This document shows positions 37,258-47,273 of a DNA stretch of 64,000 bases, piece after piece. The DNA lies in contig JAJDJJ010000004.1 of assembly GCA_030267125.1 (NCBI GenBank), positions 1 through 64,000 on the forward strand. Direction: 5' to 3'. The notes beneath the pieces are model-generated. The model saw only the letters and a program-made list of their open reading frames with translations. It did no database searches and was not told where the DNA came from. Origin of the DNA: Bacteroidales bacterium OttesenSCG-928-B11 (GTDB lineage Bacteria > Bacteroidota > Bacteroidia > Bacteroidales > WCHB1-69). How positions within the stretch are numbered: position 1 is the stretch's first letter; every line of letters starts with the position of its first letter. The position numbers and the translations under genes are program-made.

Positions 37258-38598
37258 ATGATGAAAAAGACTACCATTCTACTGCTTAACCTCCTGTTGT
37301 TAGGCCAGCTCTTTGCACAGAGCCAATCCACGCAAGTATACCAATTTTTTATCGATGACAACATTGCGAAACCGGCACTCCGCAAAACGGAAAAGGCGGT
37401 CGAGAAAGCCGAGGAACTCAAGTCTGATTTGATCATCTTGAAGCTGAATACTTTCGGCGGAGAGTTGGAAGCAGCGGAGAAGATTAGGACTTTGCTTTTA
37501 GAGTGTCCGATCCCTGTTTACGTGTTGATTGATCCGAACGCCGCGTCAGCAGGTGCGCTTATCTCCATCGCCTGCGACAGCATCTATATGGTGCCCGGCG
37601 CAACCATTGGAGCAGCTTCTGTTGTGGATCAAGAGGGTACGGTCATGCCCGACAAATACCAATCTTATATGCGAGGCATGATGCGTTCCACTGCCGAACA
37701 GCAGGGGCGCGACCCGCTCATCGCCGAAGCAATGGTCGATCCCGACACCTACATACCCGGCATTATCGATTCCGGCAAAGTACTTACTTTCACCACGCAA
37801 GAAGCAGTTAAGTACGGCTATTGCGAAGGCGTGGTAAATAACGAAAAAGAGCTGATGGAGCACGCCGGTATCACCGACTACGAAATCACGGAACAGACTT
37901 TCTCCTGGACGGATAAATTAATCGCCTTTCTAATTAACCCGGCCATCAGCGGCCTCCTGATCATGCTTATCATCGGCGGCATCTATTTCGAACTGCAAAG
38001 TCCGGGTATCGGATTCCCGCTGGTAGTGGCGATACTCGGCGCACTGCTCTACTTCATGCCGCTCTACATCGAAGGTCTTGCCGCCCACTGGGAGATCCTG
38101 CTCTTTATCATCGGCGTGGGTTTGCTTGTCGTCGAGATCTTCGTCTTGCCCGGTTTCGGTATTGCCGGAATATCCGGCATCGTACTAATTGTCGGTTCGT
38201 TAGTATTGGCGATGGTCTTCAACATTGGTTTTGATTTTAGCTTCGTCCCTCCGGCTGAAGTACCTAAAAAACTGTTCATCGTTGTCACAGCCGCGATCTG
38301 CGGATTTTTACTTTCTCTTTGGCTGGCAAAAAAAGTGCTGCTGATGGATACCCGTTTCGGATCGTTGGCACTCAAGACGAACTTGGATACCGACGAGGGA
38401 TTTGTCTCCGCCGACATGACGCTTGCCAACCTTATCGGAAAGGAAGGTGTTGCAATAACCCCACTACGCCCCGCCGGAAAAGTGGAGATCGACGGCGAAA
38501 TTTACGACGCTGTGGCATCCCTCGGTTTCATCAACCAAAACAGCAAGGTTACGATAACGCAGTTTGAGAATGCGCAACTTGTTGTGGAACGGGTATAA
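37258..38598 (+). CDS. NfeD-family membrane serine protease (ClpP class)
   Basis: 446 residues from ATG 37258 (an ATG three bases later is equivalent). Signal peptide (TTILLLNLLLLGQLFAQ), then a ClpP/crotonase-like protease domain with the strand LIILKLNTFGGELEAA and the catalytic Ser in DPNAASAGALISIACD. Four membrane helices follow (about residues 235-360), then a C-terminal OB-fold NfeD domain (GKEGVAITPLRPAGKVEIDGE). This is the full NfeD1b architecture; such proteases cleave stomatin tails. No stomatin gene follows it, unlike in many genomes. Confidence 0.88.
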   Translation: MMKKTTILLLNLLLLGQLFAQSQSTQVYQFFIDDNIAKPALRKTEKAVEKAEELKSDLIILKLNTFGGELEAAEKIRTLLLECPIPVYVLIDPNAASAGALISIACDSIYMVPGATIGAASVVDQEGTVMPDKYQSYMRGMMRSTAEQQGRDPLIAEAMVDPDTYIPGIIDSGKVLTFTTQEAVKYGYCEGVVNNEKELMEHAGITDYEITEQTFSWTDKLIAFLINPAISGLLIMLIIGGIYFELQSPGIGFPLVVAILGALLYFMPLYIEGLAAHWEILLFIIGVGLLVVEIFVLPGFGIAGISGIVLIVGSLVLAMVFNIGFDFSFVPPAEVPKKLFIVVTAAICGFLLSLWLAKKVLLMDTRFGSLALKTNLDTDEGFVSADMTLANLIGKEGVAITPLRPAGKVEIDGEIYDAVASLGFINQNSKVTITQFENAQLVVERV

Positions 38599-38678
38599 CA
38601 AACAACAATTAGCGAGCGGAAACAGAAGGATTAGACAGGGGGGATTCGGCTTCTTTAAAACAGCAAACAACAATAATC

Positions 38679-41600
38679 ATGAGAAAAACAGTATCACTCT
38701 TAATTTTCACAGTCTTGTTTTTTTCGGGAATGGCACAAACGCCAAAAAACGCAAAAAGCGTTGATTCCGGGAAAATTGCCAACGAAGGTAAAATATTGTA
38801 TGACCAAGGACAATATGACGAAGCGGAAAAGAAATTCAAACAGATTCCGATTGGAGACACACTGTATAACATTGCACAATACGAACTTGCCTTGACCTAT
38901 TATGCGACAAGACGATTTGAAGAGTCGCTCGAAATTTCAAAGAAAATCTTGGAAGAAAACGATGGAACACTCGAACTTTCGAATCTTTACAATATCGTCG
39001 GCAATACGCTAAGCAGCTTGGACAGATATGAAGAGGCGATCACCATTTATGACAACGCTTTAAACCATTTTCCCTACAGCTATTTATTGCATTTTAACAA
39101 GGGGATCGTTTTCATGAAGATGAAAGACTATGCTAATGCCGCCACTTGCTTCGAAGAGGTTGTTTTCTTGAATGCCCTTCATCAAAACAGTCATTTTCAG
39201 TTAGGCTTAGCTTATTTAAACATGGGGCTGAGCATACAAGGAATTCTGGCTATCAATTACGCTGTGCTACTGAATCCCGCTTCCCAAACGGCAATCATGA
39301 GTTTGCAAAACCTGGAACAGCTATATGATGCCGGAATCGACGAAGTTTACAGCGATGCAGTGACTCCTGAAAAATATAAAGCCGAAAAAAACAGGATGTT
39401 GAAATTAGAAAACATCGTTAAAGCCAATATTTTCAGACAGAAAGATTTCAAACCGATCAGCAGCGTGAAACACCCGGCTGTTTATCAAAACCAAATCATC
39501 TTTGAAAACATAACGCCTAATCCGAAAAGCAAAGATGTAGTAAACATGCTATATATCCCTTATTTTCAAAGTATAAGATCTTCCAATAAAGATTTTGACA
39601 CCTACTCGCTCTTCATTTTCAGCGGCACCAATTTGCATAACGACAAGGTATCCAAAATGGCGAAGAAAAAGTCTGTGCAAATCAGCGAATTACTCAATCG
39701 CTCCGGCCGTTTTTTGGGCGGTGTGCTGACAAAGGGGATCGGAAAAGAAAATACGGAGGAGTACACGTTCATGTATGACAACAACCTTCGATTAAGCCAT
39801 TTTGGAAAAATGATCAAAAACCAAAAAGGAGAAATGACTTACAATGGCAATATCACCTTTTTAACAAAATTCGGCGCACGCGAGAGTGAAAGGAATTATA
39901 TAGACGGGGTAAACACCGGGGTAAACAAGTATTATTATGACAATGGTGAACTTTATCAGGAAGTACCGGCAGAGAACAACCTATTCCATGGCACGGCTGT
40001 GATGTATGCGCAAAATGCTTACGAATCCAATAAGCATTTGAAAATGTTGGAACTAAACTACAATCAAGGTGTTCTTGACGGTGAGTTGAAGCGATATAAC
40101 ATCTCCGGCACACTCACAGAACACTCCCATTACAAAAACGGCAAGTTAAACGGAGTTTTTAAATTGTTTTATCCTCAAGGCGGAAATTATAAATCGGGAG
40201 TACTCAAAGACGGGATATTAACCGATTGGTTTTATATATTTCACAACAACGGCGACACATTAGAGGTTGATTACTATGCCGGCGAAGAAGAAACCGGTCA
40301 CTTCAAATCATTCTACCCCAATGGAACACTCGAAACCGAAGGAGAGATCACAGAAAACACAGTGACGGGAGTACGTAAAAGCTATAACGCTGACGGTACA
40401 CTCTCCTCCATACAGAATTTCAATCCAATTGGAATAAGGGATGGTTTTTCTTATGAGTATTATCCGAATGGCACCATAAAGATGGAATATCTATACGATA
40501 ACGGCAAGCTATCGGGAGAGTTGCATTCATACACGCAAGAGGGCAAGAAGAGATATACCGAAATATATCAAAAAGGTGAGTTACAAGAAGTTATAACTTA
40601 CAACCCTGATGAAACCGTGAAGCAAAAATTTACACAAAATAATAAAACCATTGATTTTCAAATCCACAGTAGCTACGGCCATCTGCTCTACAGCGCAACA
40701 ATCAAGCATGGCAAAAGTTCCTGGGGCAACCATAAATATTACCACACTAACGGCACGGTTTCTTCTGAATTTTCCGAGTTGGACAAGTTGAAGGACGGAG
40801 TTTTCAAAACGTACTATGTAAATGGGAAAACACATAGTTATCAAGAATATAGCAACGGGGTTCCGCATGGTCTCCACATCACCTATTTCATGAATGATTC
40901 TATTAACACCGAAGGTTATTATCTGAATGGGAATAAATATGGGGCTTGGTATTCCTACCATCAAAATGGAAAAATAGACAATTTTAAAGTTTACAATAGA
41001 GAAGGTGAGTTGATGCGATCGGACAGTTACAATTATGACGGCTCACCGTACATCAAACGTCGGTATTTGCACAACATGCTCTATGAGGCAACCTTTTACA
41101 ATGAGAAAGGCGAACCCTTTAAGACGGATAAATTCAACTACGGGAACGGTATCCGCCGGCTCTACTACTATAATGGGAAAACACGGTATGAGATAGGAAT
41201 GATAGCCGGCCAAGATACAGGAAAGATCAAAGAGTTTGATTTTCAAGGCAATGTAAAAGAATGCGCCGGTGTGGTTATAGAGGATGAATACAACGGCATA
41301 TATGACAGTTACGATACGAAAGGACATTTGTACTCAACCAGTGAGTACATCATGGGCATCGGCTATGGCAAGTGCAAAAATTATTTCTCCAACGGTCAAG
41401 TTTCGATGGAGTACCCGTTGCTGAACGGTGATATCCATGGCGATTTCAAACAATACCATTACAATGGGAATATCTTATTTTCAGCAAAATATGAGTACGA
41501 CAAAATAAGAGACACTGCTAATTATTACGCCATCGATGGTTCCTTGGCATATAAAGTCCTTTATGAAGAAGATTACGCTGTCGCATACGCTTCCCGCGAT

Positions 41601-42020
41601 AAAAACGGTACAATAGGCGACTTTACACCGCTCGAAGACAAAACCGTTTTCACCTGTTTCTACACCAATGGAAAGAAATCGATGGAGGTTGCTTACGAAT
41701 ATGGATTATTGCACGGAAAACAGCTCTCCTATTATCCTGACGGCACATTATATTGCGAGAAATCATTGTATTACAACAATCTACATGGACTCTATAAATC
41801 ATTTTACACCAATGGAAAAACACGCCTTGAAACGGAATACTATTTCGGGGAGGAACAAGGCGTAAATAAATTGTATCATGAAAACGGAAACATACATTGC
41901 GAACAATATTTTGATGGCGGATTCAGGCATAACGAAATGAAAATGTATGACTCCAATGGCAATCCAACTAAATATCAAAGATATCATTACGGCATCATCC
42001 TTGAAGAAATAAATTATTAA
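38679..42020 (+). CDS. Giant secreted TPR plus MORN-variant repeat protein
   Basis: 1113 residues. Signal peptide (residues 1-19, FFSGMAQ). TPR-like helices fill about residues 27-230 (YDQGQYDEAEKKFKQI, SLDRYEEAITIYDNALNHFP, LGLAYLNMGLSIQGILAINY). From about residue 370 to the end there are more than twenty short YwqK/MORN-2 repeats of the form YYxNGxxxxE-x-Y-x-x-GxxxG (e.g. SFYPNGTLETEGEI, SYYPDGTLYCEKSLYYNNL). The repeat stack should form a long beta-sheet blade. It is followed after 16 bases by the DUF3857-like gene. Paralogy with the 32917-33606 lipoprotein is clear at the repeat level. Function unknown; adhesin or scaffold would fit. Confidence 0.75.
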   Translation: MRKTVSLLIFTVLFFSGMAQTPKNAKSVDSGKIANEGKILYDQGQYDEAEKKFKQIPIGDTLYNIAQYELALTYYATRRFEESLEISKKILEENDGTLELSNLYNIVGNTLSSLDRYEEAITIYDNALNHFPYSYLLHFNKGIVFMKMKDYANAATCFEEVVFLNALHQNSHFQLGLAYLNMGLSIQGILAINYAVLLNPASQTAIMSLQNLEQLYDAGIDEVYSDAVTPEKYKAEKNRMLKLENIVKANIFRQKDFKPISSVKHPAVYQNQIIFENITPNPKSKDVVNMLYIPYFQSIRSSNKDFDTYSLFIFSGTNLHNDKVSKMAKKKSVQISELLNRSGRFLGGVLTKGIGKENTEEYTFMYDNNLRLSHFGKMIKNQKGEMTYNGNITFLTKFGARESERNYIDGVNTGVNKYYYDNGELYQEVPAENNLFHGTAVMYAQNAYESNKHLKMLELNYNQGVLDGELKRYNISGTLTEHSHYKNGKLNGVFKLFYPQGGNYKSGVLKDGILTDWFYIFHNNGDTLEVDYYAGEEETGHFKSFYPNGTLETEGEITENTVTGVRKSYNADGTLSSIQNFNPIGIRDGFSYEYYPNGTIKMEYLYDNGKLSGELHSYTQEGKKRYTEIYQKGELQEVITYNPDETVKQKFTQNNKTIDFQIHSSYGHLLYSATIKHGKSSWGNHKYYHTNGTVSSEFSELDKLKDGVFKTYYVNGKTHSYQEYSNGVPHGLHITYFMNDSINTEGYYLNGNKYGAWYSYHQNGKIDNFKVYNREGELMRSDSYNYDGSPYIKRRYLHNMLYEATFYNEKGEPFKTDKFNYGNGIRRLYYYNGKTRYEIGMIAGQDTGKIKEFDFQGNVKECAGVVIEDEYNGIYDSYDTKGHLYSTSEYIMGIGYGKCKNYFSNGQVSMEYPLLNGDIHGDFKQYHYNGNILFSAKYEYDKIRDTANYYAIDGSLAYKVLYEEDYAVAYASRDKNGTIGDFTPLEDKTVFTCFYTNGKKSMEVAYEYGLLHGKQLSYYPDGTLYCEKSLYYNNLHGLYKSFYTNGKTRLETEYYFGEEQGVNKLYHENGNIHCEQYFDGGFRHNEMKMYDSNGNPTKYQRYHYGIILEEINY

Positions 42021-42036
42021 CCATAAATAGATTATC

Positions 42037-44064
42037 ATGAAGAAAATTGGCATATTACTGTTCAGCTTATGTATTATCTCTCCAATTTTTGCACAATTAA
42101 CCCAAGAGGGATCGCTGGAATTTGAACGGATATTCACGGTAACCGCCGAGGAGGATTCCTTGTATAAAAAAGATGGGGTTGCCTGCCTAATCATTTCGAT
42201 GACAAGGGAATACAAATTCAATGACGATGGAGATTTCGAATTGTATTACAGTTCACATGAAGCGCACAAAATTTATGATGAAGCGAAAATAAAGGATCAT
42301 CAGAAGTTAGAGTTCTCGCAAAATTCATTTGAGAACCTGTTGCATTGCGATGGAGTATTGATTCGCAACGGCAAGGTAATCCAACGATTATCAATAAAGG
42401 ACATGATAGAAGTGGAGCCGGATGATGAGTTTGAAGATGAGTATGAGGATGACGAAAATGAACCGGAAGAGAAGGGGAAAAACAAAGCATTAATCTTGAG
42501 TGAAGCGCAAGTTGGCGACATCATTGAATTTTACTCCCTACGCAAGATGGAGCAGGTGAGTGAATCGGGACGGTACGCTTTACAAAGTGCGTATACGTCC
42601 AAAAATATTATTTTTCGATTGATTATGCCCTCTTTTCTCAAAGCGGATGTTCGCGTTTATAACGCCGATGAAGTGCCGGTGGACTCGGTCTGTGAAAAAA
42701 CGAAGACCCGTTACACGACCGTTACCATCCCTTTGACTACAGGCGTTAAAGAAGAACCGATGTCGTTCGTATTGCCGAATCTGGTATGCGTGGATTATCT
42801 GTTGGCATACAACTACAATGTTCGCCGGCAACGTTACGGCACTATCAGGGATTACGGCATGCACATCTATAACCGCAATAATACGCTAAGTAAAAACGAT
42901 AAAAAAGCGTTAAAAAAGATCATTTCTTCTATCAAAATAGATAAATCAATGAGTGAAGAGAGTAAAATCAGAACCATTGAAAATGCGGTTAAGGAGAAGT
43001 ACAGTATTATAAATCTCTACTACGACATGTTATCATCAATTGAAGGATTACACAAATACGAGTATGGCAACTTATTATCTTTCTTGCAATTATATCATCA
43101 TCTTTTCAATCATTTCGAAATTGCAAACGAAATCACAGTCACTTCCGATCGCACCCGAATCAATTTCGACCCTGATTTCGATGCCCAGAATAATTTGGAC
43201 ATTTTCGCGTACTATTTTCCGGAAATCGACAAATATATGGCTATCACCGACAATTCATTACGGCTGGGTTATTTACCGGAAGAGATGCAAGGACAGCACG
43301 CCATCTTCTATAAACCCACTACAATGGGAAGCGTGCGAACATATCTTTACGACATCAAGCAATTACCGGTTTTGGATAAAGAGCTTAACGGCGACTCGTT
43401 GCGTTTGAAAGTGAGCATTGATCCTGAACAAGAACTCGTTACCGCCCGGATACACCGTTCAATTTTCGGTTACACCTACCCCGTCTTTCAAGCCCATTTC
43501 GACAATCTTACCGCAGAAGGCCACGAAATGATGCTCACACACTACTTGGCATTAGATGATGACAACAATGTGGTGAAAAACGAGACTTATAAAAATCATG
43601 CCTCGCAGGACGTTGGCGTTAAACCATTCGTAATGGAAGCTGATTTTACGTCTGCCGCGCTCACTACCCAAACCTCAAACGGTTTCATATTAAACATCGG
43701 GAATTTGATTGGCAAACAGAGCGAATACAAGTTAGATGGCGAGCGGTATCTTCCCGTACAAATTTCATATAAAAAGCATTATTACAGAGAAATAACCATT
43801 GCCATTCCCGATGGATACACTTGCGCTAACCTGAACGATTTCAATTACGAAATATATGACAAGGCAGATAAGAGCAAGGCTACCGCAGCCTTTACCGTAG
43901 AGGCAAAACAAAATAAAGATTCCATAACCATCATTTGCACAGAGTATTACGACTCAATCTATTGGCCCGTATACGAACACCAAGCTTATGCAAACGTAGT
44001 GAATGCCGCTTTTGAGTTTAACAAAAAGAAAATGGAGTTTGAAAAAAATGACATCCATGAATAG
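42037..44064 (+). CDS. Secreted DUF3857-like protein
   Basis: 675 residues with a signal peptide (ILLFSLCIISPIFAQ). The first ~250 residues form a beta-rich domain like DUF3857 (EYKFNDDGDFELYYSSHEAHKI, SEAQVGDIIEFYSLRKM), with an unusually acidic insert near residue 130 (EPDDEFEDEYEDDENEPEE). The middle is transglutaminase-like in layout, but I see no catalytic Cys-His-Asp set, so it is probably not an active peptidase. The C-terminal ~200 residues are a second beta domain. It sits between the MORN-repeat protein (16 bases upstream) and the PL8 lyase, whose start lies inside its last codons, so all three probably share a transcript. Confidence 0.65.
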   Translation: MKKIGILLFSLCIISPIFAQLTQEGSLEFERIFTVTAEEDSLYKKDGVACLIISMTREYKFNDDGDFELYYSSHEAHKIYDEAKIKDHQKLEFSQNSFENLLHCDGVLIRNGKVIQRLSIKDMIEVEPDDEFEDEYEDDENEPEEKGKNKALILSEAQVGDIIEFYSLRKMEQVSESGRYALQSAYTSKNIIFRLIMPSFLKADVRVYNADEVPVDSVCEKTKTRYTTVTIPLTTGVKEEPMSFVLPNLVCVDYLLAYNYNVRRQRYGTIRDYGMHIYNRNNTLSKNDKKALKKIISSIKIDKSMSEESKIRTIENAVKEKYSIINLYYDMLSSIEGLHKYEYGNLLSFLQLYHHLFNHFEIANEITVTSDRTRINFDPDFDAQNNLDIFAYYFPEIDKYMAITDNSLRLGYLPEEMQGQHAIFYKPTTMGSVRTYLYDIKQLPVLDKELNGDSLRLKVSIDPEQELVTARIHRSIFGYTYPVFQAHFDNLTAEGHEMMLTHYLALDDDNNVVKNETYKNHASQDVGVKPFVMEADFTSAALTTQTSNGFILNIGNLIGKQSEYKLDGERYLPVQISYKKHYYREITIAIPDGYTCANLNDFNYEIYDKADKSKATAAFTVEAKQNKDSITIICTEYYDSIYWPVYEHQAYANVVNAAFEFNKKKMEFEKNDIHE

Positions 44065-46075
44065 ATTGCACCTCGCCTTCCTCTTTACAATCATCTCCCC
44101 CGCTCTTTTCGCCCAATCCGGAAGCGAAGAAGATATCTTCAACGTAATTTCACAACGTGTCGTCTCGGATCACAGCAACCTTTCCGTGCAAATACTGGAA
44201 AAAGAGATTACCTACTATCTTTCGATTATTTTGATCGACGGATCATTCAGCGACATCAACTACGGGGACAAATCCCGACCGAATTGGGAGCCTCAGTCGC
44301 ATCTTCTCCGTGTCAACCGGTTTGTTTTCGGATATATCCGGGAGTACAGTCCCTTTTACAAAGACAGCACTCTCTATCGACAAATTGTTAAATCACTGGA
44401 ATTTTGGAATACCAGGTCGCCAGTTAGCGACAATTGGTGGTGGCAACGAGTGTCCACGCCTCAGAATTTGGGCATCATCATGTTGGCCATGCGCAACGGG
44501 GAACAACAGCTACCCAAAGAACTTGAAGATTCGCTACTGCAATGGATGGTGAAACACAGTGGTGACCCCAGTGAAAAGGGAGGCACCAACGAGGGAGCTA
44601 ACAAGATGGACATCGCCACCCATTGGATCTACCGCGGCTTGCTCACCCGCAACGAAACCGTGTTGGCCAAAGGCATCGACCAAGCATTCCATCCTATCCA
44701 TATCACTACGGGAACCGGATTTCAAGAAGATTGGTCGTATCATCAGCACGGCCCACAGCTCTACATTGGCGGTTACGGAAAAGTGATGCTACTGGGCGCT
44801 GTGAATATTGCTAAATATCTCTACGGAACACCTTATGCCCTTAGCAAAGAAAAGATTGAGATCCTGCGGAATTTCACGTTGGAGACTTTTTTGCCCTGCA
44901 CCCGCGGCAAGCTTTTCCTTTTCAATGTCTTGGGACGGAGTATTGCCCGCCACAATGGATTGAACCAACAAGCAAGCATTCCGATGCTGCAAGATATGAA
45001 AAAGATAGACCCCGAATATGCGGATGAATACGAGAAAGGGATTCAACGAATTTCAGGCAAACAACCCGCAAACTATCAAATTATCCCAAAACACACCCAC
45101 TACTGGCGCTCGGATTATACCTTGCACCAACGTCCCGACTACACAGTGGATGTGCGGTTTGCCACCGTCGGCATGCGGCGCAGCGAGATTGTGAACAATG
45201 AAAACCTGCTGGGATATTTCTTAGTTGACGGCGGGATGTGCATCGCCAAGACAGGCAATGAGTACGAGAATATCTTCCCCGTTTGGGATTGGACGGCAAT
45301 TCCCGGGACAACCGCTCCGCAACTCACTCCCGAAAATATTCCGAGATTCACTAACAAGAAACCGAACGGTTCCGCCACTTTTGCCGGCGGTGTTTCTGAT
45401 GGCGCATACGGCGTGACTTGTTATTTCCAAAACGACTACACCTACAAACAGACCCGGATCGAGGCTAAAAAGTCATGGTTTTTCTTTGACGATGAAATTG
45501 TCTGTCTCGGCACCGGCATAAAATCCAAAAGCAAGATAAAGAGCAATGTCCGCACCACGCTGAACCAATGCTTGCTGAACGGCGACATTGAAATTGGTTG
45601 CCAAGGAAAAACCGTACAAATAACAATGGACGGCATGCACAGCTTCACGGACTCCATCGACTACGTTCTCCATGACGAGGTCGGCTATTTCTTCCCTACC
45701 CCGTTGCCGTGCGTGGTTAACCGCGAAACGAGAACCGGCAACTGGAACCATATTTCGCCCGTGGACAAAAACGAAACCAAGGATGTTTTTTCACTCTGGA
45801 TAGATCATGGGAAAAAGGTGAAGAATGCCGACTACCAATACATTATCATTCCAAACATGCAAGGGAAAGATGCTACGGACAATCCGCTCGACGATATCCT
45901 GATTCTGGCCAATAACAGTAAAATTCAAGCCGTGTATCATCGGAAACTCGACATTCTGGGAATCGTTTTCTACGAAGCCGGCACCTTCAAACACAACGGT
46001 TTAATCGAACTCACCGTTGATAAGCCCGCCATTTTAATCATTCGGGATGCGATCAAAAAACAAACCTTGAATTGA
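44048..46075 (+). CDS. Chondroitin AC / hyaluronate lyase, polysaccharide lyase family 8
   Basis: About 675 residues from ATG 44048 (MTSMNRLHLAF; ATG 44057 also possible), overlapping the upstream stop. Signal peptide ending PALFAQ. The alpha-toroid domain carries NWWWQRVSTPQNLG, GANKMDIATHW (Asn185), YHQHGPQLYIGGYG (His234, Tyr243) and LGRSIAR (Arg297, Arg301). His/Tyr spacing of nine and the two arginines four apart match the catalytic set I recall for Pedobacter heparinus chondroitinase AC. The beta-sandwich follows (RRSEIVNNENLLGYF, FAGGVSDGAYGVT). It cleaves chondroitin sulfate or hyaluronan by beta-elimination. There is no SusC/SusD pair or sulfatase nearby and no T9SS tail, so it is probably periplasmic. 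Confidence 0.9.
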   Translation: MTSMNRLHLAFLFTIISPALFAQSGSEEDIFNVISQRVVSDHSNLSVQILEKEITYYLSIILIDGSFSDINYGDKSRPNWEPQSHLLRVNRFVFGYIREYSPFYKDSTLYRQIVKSLEFWNTRSPVSDNWWWQRVSTPQNLGIIMLAMRNGEQQLPKELEDSLLQWMVKHSGDPSEKGGTNEGANKMDIATHWIYRGLLTRNETVLAKGIDQAFHPIHITTGTGFQEDWSYHQHGPQLYIGGYGKVMLLGAVNIAKYLYGTPYALSKEKIEILRNFTLETFLPCTRGKLFLFNVLGRSIARHNGLNQQASIPMLQDMKKIDPEYADEYEKGIQRISGKQPANYQIIPKHTHYWRSDYTLHQRPDYTVDVRFATVGMRRSEIVNNENLLGYFLVDGGMCIAKTGNEYENIFPVWDWTAIPGTTAPQLTPENIPRFTNKKPNGSATFAGGVSDGAYGVTCYFQNDYTYKQTRIEAKKSWFFFDDEIVCLGTGIKSKSKIKSNVRTTLNQCLLNGDIEIGCQGKTVQITMDGMHSFTDSIDYVLHDEVGYFFPTPLPCVVNRETRTGNWNHISPVDKNETKDVFSLWIDHGKKVKNADYQYIIIPNMQGKDATDNPLDDILILANNSKIQAVYHRKLDILGIVFYEAGTFKHNGLIELTVDKPAILIIRDAIKKQTLN

Positions 46076-46111
46076 TTCTTTTCCGACTTGGTAGCGGTCT
46101 TACTTCACTCT

Positions 46112-46140
46112 CGAAATATCATGTAATATTTTCGCTTTTT
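46112..46140. terminator. Terminator between convergent PL8 and prfB genes
   Basis: CGAAATAT (46112-46119) pairs with ATATTTTCG (46126-46134) with one bulged T, and CTTTTT follows (46135-46140). It reads as an intrinsic terminator for the PL8 operon on the plus strand. Confidence 0.45.
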
Positions 46141-46182
46141 AGAAGCAATATATTTTATGTCGGATGACTTAATTCTATAATA

Positions 46183-47266
46183 TTATTTTGCCGCCATCAG
46201 ATACGCCTTGATAAACGCATCAAGGTCGCCATCCATAACAGCATTCACATTGGATGTTTCGTGTTGAGTACGAAGGTCTTTGACCAACTTATACGGGTGC
46301 ATCACATAACTACGGATCTGCGACCCCCACTCTATCTTCTTTTTTGAACTTTCAATCTCGGATATCTTTTCCCGTTTTTTCTCCAACTCGATCTGATAGA
46401 GTCTTGATTTTAACATCTGCATTGCCTTTTCGCGGTTTTGCAGCTGGGAGCGCGTCTCTTGACACTCTACCACAATTCCCGACGGAGCATGGTGCAAACG
46501 CACCGCTGTTTCCACCTTATTCACATTCTGTCCGCCCGGCCCACTCGACCGGTAAGTATCCCACGAAATGTCTGCCGGATTAACCACGATTTCAATATCG
46601 TCATTGATAATGGGATAGGCATATACAGAGGCGAAAGAGGTATGTCTGCGGTTGGCAGAATCGAACGGCGAAAGACGCACCAAACGATGCACGCCGTTTT
46701 CACTTTTCAGGTTGCCGTAACCGTATGCACCATCCAACTCGATTGTTGCGGATTTCACACCGGCCACATCGCCCTCTTGTTGATCTAATATTTTAATATT
46801 GAATTTATTCCGTTCCCCCCATCGGACGTACATACGCATCAACATCTCTGCCCAATCGCAACTTTCGGTGCCACCGGCGCCCGAATTGATGGTCAGAATC
46901 ACACCCAGTCTGTCTTCCTCTTCGCGCATCATATTACGGAACTCCAACTTCTCTATCTTCTTCAAGCTTTTCTGATAAAGCTCGTCCACCTCACCTTCAT
47001 CACCCTCCCCGGCTTGCAGGAATTCGAACATTATCGACAGGTCTTCAAAACTGGCTGCCGCTTGATCATACTCATCTACCCAGGATTTAATAAAACTGAT
47101 CTCTTTTAACAATTTTTCCGCCGTTTTCGAATCGTTCCAAAAATCATCCCGATGGGAAATCTCTTCTTTCGCCTTTATCTCTTCTGATTTCTTATCGATG
47201 TCAAAGGAACCTCCTTAGCTCACCGAGCCTTTTAGCCATGTCTTTGATCTGGTCTTGTAATATCAT
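46183..47266 (-). CDS. prfB: Peptide chain release factor 2, expressed through a programmed +1 frameshift
   Basis: RF2 recognises UAA and UGA. The gene is read in two frames: ATG 47266 down to CTT at 47204-47206 (21 codons ending RRFL), then the ribosome skips one base at the UGA (47201-47203) and continues as [14 protein letters not shown] to the stop at 46183, giving about 360 residues, normal for RF2. The SPF stop-recognition tripeptide is present in [11 protein letters not shown], and the catalytic GGQ is in [12 protein letters not shown]. Starting at the first in-frame ATG after the shift (47112) would lose the N-terminal helical domain. The frameshift autoregulates RF2: low RF2 increases shifting. 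It starts 7 bases from the end of recX. Confidence 0.93.
47201..47215 (-). promoter_or_regulatory. prfB: RF2 programmed frameshift site (AGGAGG-TTC-CTT-TGA)
   Basis: On the minus strand: internal Shine-Dalgarno AGGAGG (47210-47215), three bases, slippery CTT (47204-47206) and the UGA stop (47201-47203), followed by C. Spacing is the same as in the classical E. coli prfB site. Shine-Dalgarno motifs are rare in this window, so its retention here is functional. Confidence 0.93.
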
Positions 47267-47273
47267 CTTGCTT

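Noticed and set aside
47112-47266. RF2 starting at the ATG at 47112
   Set aside because: It would lack the N-terminal domain; the upstream frame joined by the +1 shift gives the full protein.
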